DNA of 64,000 bases, from positions 86,925-150,924 of the forward strand of contig PLWQ01000025.1 in the NCBI GenBank assembly GCA_003165595.1, read 5' to 3'. How positions within the stretch are numbered: position 1 is the first letter of the stretch; every line of letters begins with the position of its first letter. Origin of the DNA: Fibrobacterota bacterium (GTDB taxonomy: Bacteria; Fibrobacterota; Chitinivibrionia; Chitinivibrionales; FEN-1185). A model generated the notes under the pieces. That model searched no databases and was not told the origin of the DNA. It worked only from the letters and a program-made list of their open reading frames with translations. The position numbers and the translations under genes were made by a program. This document shows, piece after piece, positions 8,887 through 15,938 of this stretch.

Positions 8887-9306
8887 TATGGGCGGTTCGA
8901 GCATATGAGCACCTTCAACAAATCAAGTTTTTACGACTCCTTCCCTGCATTCCGCGCCATCCCATCCTTAGCATTATAACCGCACCTGCGCGCAGATCTG
9001 ACACCAAAGGCCGCCGGCAAACCTAAAAAAAAAGGCTTTTCTGGTCTTTAGGGGAACCACAAGATGTGGTGTCGCATCAGTCAAGTTGCGCTCGCCGCGG
9101 CTTTGCCTCTGTCCCCGATGATTTACAAGGCATAAGCACGATCTCCGTAGTATTGACGATTAGACCCAATTCACGTAACGCATTGCTTTATATAGAGTTT
9201 GATGTCGGCGACAGGTCCGGCGAGCGTCAAACTACAATAGGTTGCGCTCTTCCGGCAAAAACGCGCTGCTGAAAAAATAGTATTATGAATATGTTTTATT
9301 TTTCTA
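8887..9306. other. Gene-free intergenic stretch
   Basis: No convincing gene is seen. A 68-codon frame at 9066-9272 has no ribosome site and no recognisable family. The stretch is more A/T-rich towards the right, where it runs into the pilus promoter at 9307. Confidence 0.5.
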
Positions 9307-9335
9307 TTGACATTCTTTCAAGTTGGCCATATAAT
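9307..9335 (+). promoter_or_regulatory. Consensus sigma-70-type promoter of the pilus locus
   Basis: A perfect TTGACA (9307-9312), a 17-base spacer and a perfect TATAAT (9330-9335). Transcription would start near 9342, leaving a leader of about 200 bases before the subunit start at 9542. A six-for-six match in both boxes at ideal spacing is rare by chance in DNA of this composition. Confidence 0.75.
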
Positions 9336-9541
9336 TACATTTGCTTAAGCGCTTAGATTGAAGTACTAGAAACGCGCAGCCTAAGAAAAAGTCACCGAAC
9401 GCATGAAATCAACCAAAAGATATTCGGGGAAGCCCATCAAAGAAGGGGGTGAACGGTAGCAACAAAAACACACAGCAGTGCGCAATCGCGCGAGAATGAT
9501 CAGAGGTCTTGTTTTTGACATTTCACCCAAAGGAGAGACTC

Positions 9542-10121
9542 ATGAATACGCTCAAAAAAATGGCAATCGCCCTTTCAGTCGTCGCAGTAGTGGGAGCCCC
9601 GATAATGGCCGGACAGTATGGAGGTTGGAGGTAACATTCCTCTCGTGAGCACGATTGTCGGCGTCGGCGTGCTGTCCCTGGACCTTAGCAGCCCGGGCAA
9701 CATGGTGAATATCGCCGCATTCATTGTAAACGAGAATGATGCAAGTTTCACCGTGAACTGGACTCTTGGAAATCAGGGCGTTTTTAAGACTTCCGGCGGG
9801 CAATCAATCGCAATGTCCGATGCGTCAATCGTGGAAGGCCTGGCAACCGGTACCGGCAGCTATGTTGCTGGAACCGCCCTTGCCCGCAAGTTTATCAAAG
9901 GCACACCGGAGAAAGTCCTCACCGCCGCAGAGATTACCGCTGATGCTGATGGAACACTTACAGGCGATCTGAATGCAGTTGCCGGCCTCACCTGGACCGA
10001 CAACCAGACAGCTGCGACCATCGATGATGAAATCTTCTTGAATGCGTCCTGGGCTACCAACAAGACCGCGTTGTACGGGCTGTATCTGGAAACAATTACC
10101 TACACTATTGTTGCGAACTAA
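9542..10121 (+). CDS. Pilus subunit-like protein 1, frame-shifted
   Basis: The ATG at 9542, behind a good AAGGAGAG site, encodes a clean Sec signal peptide (basic MNTLKK, hydrophobic core, cleavage after PIMA) but stops at 9632. The rest continues in another frame from about 9618 to 10121 (167 residues). Removing one T in the run GGAGGTTGGAGG would join the two as one protein of about 190 residues. The mature part is a beta-rich single domain ending in NASW...LYGLYLETITYTI, like the last strands of pilins. The product at 10352 shares the same architecture. Placed before a PapD-like chaperone and usher, with its own strong promoter and terminator, it is probably the major fibre subunit. The shift may be a sequencing error or real inactivation or phase change. 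Confidence 0.72.
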
Positions 10122-10150
10122 ACCGTTCAGCCTAGTCCAACTTTCAGTAA

Positions 10151-10178
10151 AAAGAGGGCATCATGCCCTCTTTTTTTT
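10151..10178 (+). terminator. Intrinsic terminator after subunit 1
   Basis: A perfect 9-bp stem AGAGGGCAT/ATGCCCTCT with a one-base loop, followed by a run of T's. It should end most transcripts right after subunit 1, so the downstream assembly genes would be made at lower level or from their own promoter. Confidence 0.88.
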
Positions 10179-10351
10179 ATGCTCTTGTAAGTTCGCTGTC
10201 CGCATTTATATAATTGATATGTTGTTAAATGACGCGGGGCTCACCCCGGTCTTGGCCCAGGGTTTGTTGAACTCACGCATCTTCCGGGCGGGCGTGTTCG
10301 CGTGCGCCCCAAGCCCTTTGAAGCTGCGGAACAATCTTCGGAAACTGAAGC

Positions 10352-10876
10352 ATGCGCAGGGATTCTCTTGCCTTTTGCATACTGCTAGCGATTGTCTCGT
10401 CCGCATATCCGGCCGATACCCTATATCATCATCAGGACCCCGGATTCCTGAATGACCTGGAATGGCAGTCAAACACGACCCTTGATTTCACCGGCCCAGG
10501 CTCCGATCAGCCCATTGCAACGTTTGTCGTCAACAGCAATGCCGCGGCGGGATTCCAGATAACCTTTCAATTTACAAACGGTGGAATATTCAGCAGCGGC
10601 ACGGGAAGCGGGATTCCCATGGCATCACTCACGCTTCACTATGTAAGCGGCACCTTGGGTAGCCAGCTCACTCAGTTTGACCAGGGCTACAACATCCTTC
10701 AGGTCGTCACTCAGCCCGACGCCCAATACGTCTGGAACCCGGCCCAGAGCGCCAAACCGCAAACAAAGACGGTGAATTATATCTTTCAGTTGAGGGCGAG
10801 TTGGAACACTCCCGTAAGAATGCTCAAGGGCATATATTTGGAACGGATAAAAGCAACCATTGATACGACACAATAG
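10352..10876 (+). CDS. Pilus subunit-like protein 2
   Basis: 174 residues with a Sec signal peptide (cleavage after SSAYPA). The mature domain shares with subunit 1 the succession IATFVVNSN-A, F--TNGGIFSSG, a W-containing middle and a C-terminal RASW...LKGIYLERIKATI. The two are diverged paralogues. A single domain of this size suggests a minor, tip or adaptor subunit. The first mature residues could serve as the donor strand for a neighbouring subunit, as in classical chaperone-usher fibres (inference). The chaperone starts 27 bases downstream. No adhesin-sized second domain is present. Confidence 0.72.
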   Translation: MRRDSLAFCILLAIVSSAYPADTLYHHQDPGFLNDLEWQSNTTLDFTGPGSDQPIATFVVNSNAAAGFQITFQFTNGGIFSSGTGSGIPMASLTLHYVSGTLGSQLTQFDQGYNILQVVTQPDAQYVWNPAQSAKPQTKTVNYIFQLRASWNTPVRMLKGIYLERIKATIDTTQ

Positions 10877-10903
10877 TGGCGAACCATAGGGAAAAGGGGC
10901 AAA

Positions 10904-11713
10904 ATGAGAACGCGAAAAATCACGGGGATCGGGGCATTGGCGGTTCTACCAAGTCTATTTCTGTCTAGTCCGGTTTTTGCGGGGTATTCCATGGCGCCCC
11001 TGGTGACGATCCTGGACCCTTCGGCCAACAACACAAGCGCGGAAGTCGTTATAAAATCCGAGAAGGGCGATGCCAAAATTCCTCTGGCCATAGAACTAAA
11101 AGTTAAAGGCCGGGAAGTGTCGCTTGACGGCTCGACGGTCCTGTATCACGACGACAAATCCGCGAGTAATTTTCTGGTATATCCTTCTCAGATCGTGCTC
11201 ATGCCTGGTGAAAGCCATCGGGTCCAGATAAAGTGGGTCGGCGACGCCATTCCCAAGAAGGAATTTTCGTACGGTCTCATCGCGGAACAGGCGCCTGTCA
11301 AGCTTGGCGACGAGGACAAGCCTCGCACAAGGGCCGAAGGCAGGCTCATCATTCTCGCGAGGTACGAGGGCATTATCCTGGTGCAGTGCAAAGGCTGCAA
11401 ACCCAACGTTGTGGTTGATTCGGCGGGGCCCATGCCGGATTCATCGGGCAAAACGCGTTTATCGGTCCTGCTCAACAATACCGGCAGCGCCAGGCAGATG
11501 TTGGCGGGAATAAAGCTGCAAGTCACACCTGTTGACAAAGACGGAAAGATCCTCATCAATCAGGCCGTTGTGTACAGGCCCGTGATTCCTGATGTTCAGA
11601 CGCGGCAGAAACTCTATGCCGGGTTTCGCCGCCGGCTCGTCATTCCCTGGCCCGAAAATGTTCCCGTGGGGCCGGTGAAGGTGACCGTGATGTTCGAGCA
11701 GGAGAAGGAATGA
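10904..11713 (+). CDS. PapD-like periplasmic pilus chaperone
   Basis: 269 residues with signal peptide (cleavage after SSPVFA). The mature protein has two Ig-like domains. The segment NFLVYPSQIVLMPGESHRVQ followed by IKWVG matches the F1-G1 hairpin region of pilus chaperones that donates a strand to subunits, and the C-terminal domain ends PENVPVGPVKVTVMFE. A Cys pair (CKGC, about 164-167) in the middle is unusual. It would bind newly exported subunits 1 and 2 and deliver them to the usher. The ribosome site is AAAAGGGG, and its stop overlaps the usher start by four bases (ATGA). Homology to alternative or archaic chaperones is likely, but I cannot assign the clade. Confidence 0.78.
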   Translation: MRTRKITGIGALAVLPSLFLSSPVFAGYSMAPLVTILDPSANNTSAEVVIKSEKGDAKIPLAIELKVKGREVSLDGSTVLYHDDKSASNFLVYPSQIVLMPGESHRVQIKWVGDAIPKKEFSYGLIAEQAPVKLGDEDKPRTRAEGRLIILARYEGIILVQCKGCKPNVVVDSAGPMPDSSGKTRLSVLLNNTGSARQMLAGIKLQVTPVDKDGKILINQAVVYRPVIPDVQTRQKLYAGFRRRLVIPWPENVPVGPVKVTVMFEQEKE

Positions 11714-14664
11714 CCGCCCGTGTCCCTGGCGCTCGTTCTTGCCGAATCTGCCGGGGGCCGACGGCATCCCTTGTCCTTCGCGCATTCCTGCTCGCTGTCC
11801 TCACGGCAGTCCCTCTTTCGGTTTTCGCGCAGAAAAACCCGCAATCATCGCCCGCCGCCGCGAAGGACAGCGTAGGCGGGGCATCTCAGCTGTCCCACGG
11901 CAAAGACACGAGCGTGCAGGCCGCTTCTCCCCCTGCTGTGGAATCGGACAAGCGCCGCATGGAAGAGATATTTACAAATAAGAGCCGCGAACAGCTCTAC
12001 CAGGAGTATTTTCACACCGCCCCGCCCAAACAACCCAAGCAAATTCAGGCAACGCTCGTTGTCAACGAAGTGACCGACGGCCTCATAGACCTGGTCTATT
12101 CCGAAGACCGGCTTGATTTCTCAATGCCCGCGGCTCCGATTGTCAAGACGATGGCCGAAATAGTGAAACCTGATTACCTGGATGAGGTGAAGGAAGGCAT
12201 CGATTCCAGCGAAAGAATCACCCGGAAGTTTCTCATGGCCAATCTGGGGATTCAGGTGACCTACGACAATCAAGCTTCTCAGGTAACGATCGTTGTTCCG
12301 GCTGCGTTCCTCAAGAAACAGATCAATGAAATCAACGGTACGTACCGGGAAAATCCCTATTCGGTGGAAACCACAAAACCGGACTTCGTTTCCGGGTTCC
12401 TTAATATTCAGGCCGACCAGAAACTGAGGTTCTATCAGGTTCTTTCAAAGGATACTGCCGGTTTGCTGAGCAGCATGACCCATGAACCCGTCCGCCAGCC
12501 GGTGTATTCAAATTTCGACGGCGCCATCAATGTCGAGCACGGCGTCCTGGAGGGCACTGCCCTGTTTCAGGAGGACAACAAGCCGGTTTTTGAGCGCCAG
12601 GACATGCGCCTCGTTTATGATTTTCCCAGGCAAAGCATACGGCTTTCCGCAGGGGACCTCCAGTACTTAACGTTTGGGTATATGTCAAGCGTTCGCATGG
12701 CGGGTCTGGGCATTGCCAAGGATTTTTCCCTCCAGCCTTACGTCCTCACGTATCCCGTGGGTGAGTATCAGTTTTATCTTACCGAGGCGTCGCAGGCCGA
12801 GATATGGGTGAACGACGTCATGGTAAGCAAAATTATTCTTCAAGCCGGAACCCACGATGTGCGGGGTTTTCCGTTCTCCACCGGCAACAACAGGGTCAAA
12901 ATCATTTTGACCGACTTTTCCGGACGCACGCAGACGATTGAGTTCAATTTCCTGTATCAACAGGCCCTGCTTGCAAAAGGGCTTGCCGAGTATTCCTTCA
13001 ATGCCGGCTTTCCCCAGACCACACAGGAGCATTATTCCTATTATTTCGACGAGCCATCATTATCGTGCGCCTATCGACAGGGACTTACCAACAGACTCAC
13101 CTTGGGAGCGTTCGCCCAGGCGTTCTCCCAGGGAGTCGCCGCGGGAACATTTTCGCACGGCATCGGGTCCGCAACATTTGTCCAGGACAGCAGTCTGGAA
13201 CCTTCGATACGGTGCGCCGTTTTAGGAGGCGACGCACTGTACGCCATTCCCGTGGGTACAATTGAGCTGGGCGCGGCAGGAAGCTACGGGAAAGGCCAGG
13301 GGCCCGATGCCGCGGCTCGCCTCACCTTTAACTACATGTCGGACCTTTTCAACAATCGTACCGGTACAAACAAGAAGAACGCGCTTAGGCTCAGCGCGCC
13401 GATTACCTGGACGACTCAAGTGGAATACCTCGGCCCTAAATTCTTCAATGATCCGCGGAATTCTCGGTACACACTGGACCGCGAAGGTTTGGACCTTTCT
13501 TCCAGTATCAACCTGTCGTTGGCCGACCAACTTAATATCAGCGCCGGCGGCAGATTCTACTTCCGGCGCGACACTACCAATTTCTTCGATTTGACCCTGA
13601 CCGCCAACAAGACTTGGCTCAGGAATTTGCGGGTCAGCGCGTCGTTGGGACTTGCCTCGGAAGTGTATTCGACACGCGCCAATCCCTATGCCATGCTCAG
13701 CCTTTCGTATACCTTCCGTAATGGAAACAATGATTTCTTCGCCAACGACGCAATCACAAAGCAGCCGTTGCCGACCGCGGCGCAATTATCGCAGACCGGT
13801 ACGTCCGCCACCCAGGCCGAGTGGGGAAACCATGCGGGCCTGAGCTGGAATTACGATGACCCTACGCCGAGGCCGGAAAAGCCCACCGCTTCGGTAAGCA
13901 CCGATTTTGATCAGGATTTGAACGACTACAACGCAAGTTTGGGATATACATGCAACCAGGGAACGGTTCAGATCCAGCACGACGTTAACGAACCCCTGAA
14001 CTCGGGCGCCGATTACCTGCGCCATCAGACCGACATAACCCTCAAGACTGCATTGGTTTGCACAGACAAGGCAGTCTGCCTTTCCAGGCCGATTTACGGC
14101 GGCGGATTTGTTCTTGCCAAGGGCGTTAAAAGCCTGAGCGACGACAAGATCATGATCAATCCCAACCCGCAGGGGTATGATGCCACCACCACTATTTTGG
14201 GGCCGGCCGTGCTGCCGCTCTTTGAGTCGTACGATTTGAAACGAATAAGGGTTGAGCCACAGAACCCGTCGCTGGGCTCCGTGACCGAAAAGAATGCATT
14301 TACCTTGTTCCCTCAGTACAAGAGCGGGTTTTCAATCGCGGTCGGCTCGGACAAGAAGATCCTTGTCACGGGACAACTGCTTGATTATGACGACAGCTCC
14401 TTTGCGTATCAGGCCATAACGATAATAAGGGTTGGAGCCAAGAAGCCCGATTCCGTCAGTACCTTCACCAACGGCGCCGGTCGTTTCCAATGCCTCGGCG
14501 TCGTGGCCGGTACCTACGAAATTCTGGCTTCAGACAGCACAAACCGCGAACCGATCACTTTTAAGGTTCCCAAGACCTCCAAAGAATTCTGCAGCATCGG
14601 GCAACTCAAGTTCTCTACGGAAGAAGGCGGCGCGGCTCCCGACAGGAAGGGTGCACACCAGTAG
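11710..14664 (+). CDS. FimD/PapC-like outer-membrane usher
   Basis: 984 residues. A signal peptide lies about residues 22-40, then a Ser/Pro-rich linker and an N-terminal domain. A long middle region of amphipathic beta-strands has usher-like signatures: VRMAGLGIAKDFSLQPYVL, the plug-like segment YPVGEYQFYLTEASQAEIWVND followed by GTHDVRGFPFSTGNNRVKI, and many strands such as YRQGLTNRLTLGAFAQ and LSLADQLNISAGGRFYF. The C-terminal part (about 915-975) is a small beta-sandwich like the usher C-domain. It would form the pore through which chaperone-subunit complexes are polymerised. Four-base overlap with the chaperone shows coupling. A further coding-looking stretch follows the stop in another frame (14652-14840). 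Confidence 0.8.
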   Translation: MTARVPGARSCRICRGPTASLVLRAFLLAVLTAVPLSVFAQKNPQSSPAAAKDSVGGASQLSHGKDTSVQAASPPAVESDKRRMEEIFTNKSREQLYQEYFHTAPPKQPKQIQATLVVNEVTDGLIDLVYSEDRLDFSMPAAPIVKTMAEIVKPDYLDEVKEGIDSSERITRKFLMANLGIQVTYDNQASQVTIVVPAAFLKKQINEINGTYRENPYSVETTKPDFVSGFLNIQADQKLRFYQVLSKDTAGLLSSMTHEPVRQPVYSNFDGAINVEHGVLEGTALFQEDNKPVFERQDMRLVYDFPRQSIRLSAGDLQYLTFGYMSSVRMAGLGIAKDFSLQPYVLTYPVGEYQFYLTEASQAEIWVNDVMVSKIILQAGTHDVRGFPFSTGNNRVKIILTDFSGRTQTIEFNFLYQQALLAKGLAEYSFNAGFPQTTQEHYSYYFDEPSLSCAYRQGLTNRLTLGAFAQAFSQGVAAGTFSHGIGSATFVQDSSLEPSIRCAVLGGDALYAIPVGTIELGAAGSYGKGQGPDAAARLTFNYMSDLFNNRTGTNKKNALRLSAPITWTTQVEYLGPKFFNDPRNSRYTLDREGLDLSSSINLSLADQLNISAGGRFYFRRDTTNFFDLTLTANKTWLRNLRVSASLGLASEVYSTRANPYAMLSLSYTFRNGNNDFFANDAITKQPLPTAAQLSQTGTSATQAEWGNHAGLSWNYDDPTPRPEKPTASVSTDFDQDLNDYNASLGYTCNQGTVQIQHDVNEPLNSGADYLRHQTDITLKTALVCTDKAVCLSRPIYGGGFVLAKGVKSLSDDKIMINPNPQGYDATTTILGPAVLPLFESYDLKRIRVEPQNPSLGSVTEKNAFTLFPQYKSGFSIAVGSDKKILVTGQLLDYDDSSFAYQAITIIRVGAKKPDSVSTFTNGAGRFQCLGVVAGTYEILASDSTNREPITFKVPKTSKEFCSIGQLKFSTEEGGAAPDRKGAHQ

Positions 14665-14840
14665 ACAGCGCAATCGCATGGGCCAAGCATCGCGCCGGAA
14701 TTCTTACCTTTGCACAAGCGGACAGCTCGTCTGGCGCCGTCAAGCCCCGGGCCGCCGAGCCGGACACGTCCGAACCGGGCATCACGATACCGGACACCAC
14801 AAAATCCGGCGACACGAAAAAGAGCCTTGACATAAAGTAA
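14652..14840 (+). pseudogene. Out-of-frame coding-looking tail after the usher
   Basis: From inside the last usher codons to the TAA at 14838, the frame two bases away is open and has high third-position GC. It encodes a Ser/Thr/Asp/Pro-rich tail (VDSAIAWAKHRAG ... DTTKSGDTKKSLDIK). It has no ATG, GTG or TTG of its own. The composition resembles the low-complexity linker at the usher N-terminus, so a frameshift that truncated an originally longer usher is one explanation; a non-coding GC-rich remnant is another. Confidence 0.4.
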
Positions 14841-14849
14841 GGTCGGTGA

Positions 14850-15815
14850 ATGAAAAGCGAAGGGAAGGCACCTGAGGCTTTCAGGGGTGAGGCTCTTGCC
14901 GATCAGGTGACTGTTGTTCCTCGGTTGGCCTCCGTCATCCGGGGCAAACACGTACGCATCCTCGTCACCGGCGTCACGTCCATCCACGGCTGGCCGATTT
15001 TCAAGAAGCTGAAGTCCCTCGTGCCCGCGGATCGCCTGTTCGGCATCCGCCCCCCGCAGACGAGGATTCCCCCCGACGTCAACGTGACTTCGGTGTGCAT
15101 GACCGATGCCGCCGCGCTCGCCGAAATACGCGATGCGTTTTGCCCCACGCACATAATCCACGCGGCCGGCGTATGCGACCTTGATATATGCGAGCAGCGT
15201 CCCAAATACGCGCACGACATCAACGTTGGCGGCGCGAGGAACATCGTGAACGTCTTCTCGGAAACGTGCGCCATACTGTATCTGAGCGCCGACCTCGTTT
15301 TCTCTGGCCACAACCCGCCGCCTGCCGGCTATGGCGAAACAGACGACCCCGACCCCGTGAGCGTCGTGGGCGTCACCTACCTTCTTGCGGAACAGGAAAT
15401 CCGCCGCGCGCCGCGCTGGTGCATCGTGCGGCTGGGGCTGCCCATGGGCGACTCGATTAAGGGTGAAAAAGGCGCCGTTGATTTTATAGAAGGCAGGCTC
15501 AGGCGCGGACTCCCCATGTCGCTGTTTCACGACGAATGGAGAAGCTGCATCGATTGCGACGAGCTGGCCGATGCCGTTCTCGCCCTACTTGACAAAGGCG
15601 CAAGCGGCCGGTATCACCTTGGCGGACCCCGGGCCGTGAGCCTGTACGAGATCGGCGAGCGGATTCTGCGCAAGGGAAATTACCGTGCCGAGGCGCTTAA
15701 GAAATGGTCACGCCATGACGACGTTAACGGACCGCCGAGGATAGGGAACGTGCATCTGAATTCAGCGAAGACGGAAAAGGAAATCGGGAGAAAGATCAGG
15801 GAGTGGGTGCTGTAA
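14850..15815 (+). CDS. NAD-dependent epimerase/RmlD-like protein, possibly inactive
   Basis: 321 residues of the extended short-chain dehydrogenase fold, closest by eye to dTDP-4-dehydrorhamnose reductase (RmlD): HIIHAAGVCDLDICEQRP, NVGGARNIV, YLSADLVFSG, then a GRYHLGGP region. Two signatures are damaged. The nucleotide loop is TGVTSIHGWP rather than TGxxGxxG, and where the catalytic Tyr-x-x-x-Lys is expected the sequence reads VVGVTYLLAE, lacking both residues. The first 40 residues are an unusual extension. It lies directly downstream of the usher on the same strand but has no known role in pilus assembly. Confidence 0.7.
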   Translation: MKSEGKAPEAFRGEALADQVTVVPRLASVIRGKHVRILVTGVTSIHGWPIFKKLKSLVPADRLFGIRPPQTRIPPDVNVTSVCMTDAAALAEIRDAFCPTHIIHAAGVCDLDICEQRPKYAHDINVGGARNIVNVFSETCAILYLSADLVFSGHNPPPAGYGETDDPDPVSVVGVTYLLAEQEIRRAPRWCIVRLGLPMGDSIKGEKGAVDFIEGRLRRGLPMSLFHDEWRSCIDCDELADAVLALLDKGASGRYHLGGPRAVSLYEIGERILRKGNYRAEALKKWSRHDDVNGPPRIGNVHLNSAKTEKEIGRKIREWVL

Positions 15816-15871
15816 CCCCGCTGGAGATCAAAGCACCCGCACAGTCATTGCAAGAAAATGGCACAAATTCT

Positions 15872-15907
15872 ACCGGAGAGTACCGTGATTTCACGGTACT
15901 CTCCGGT
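15872..15907. terminator. Perfect 17-bp stem between convergent genes
   Basis: ACCGGAGAGTACCGTGA, a two-base loop and its exact reverse complement. It lies between the stops of the epimerase-like gene (plus) and the large Ca-repeat gene (minus). A bidirectional transcription stop is the likely role, although no T-run follows on either side. Confidence 0.55.
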
Positions 15908-15938
15908 CACACGCGCAATCTGCTTTGTTCAAATACCG

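Noticed and set aside
9066-9272. 68-codon plus-strand frame in the gap before the pilus promoter
   Set aside because: No ribosome site, no recognised family and composition like non-coding DNA.
9343-9541. Possible riboswitch (c-di-GMP type) in the pilus leader
   Set aside because: Neither the GEMM-I core nor the class II core could be matched by eye; only a long leader is claimed.
10206-10472. Minus-strand 88-codon frame antisense to the start of subunit 2
   Set aside because: It overlaps a strongly supported gene and has no ribosome site.
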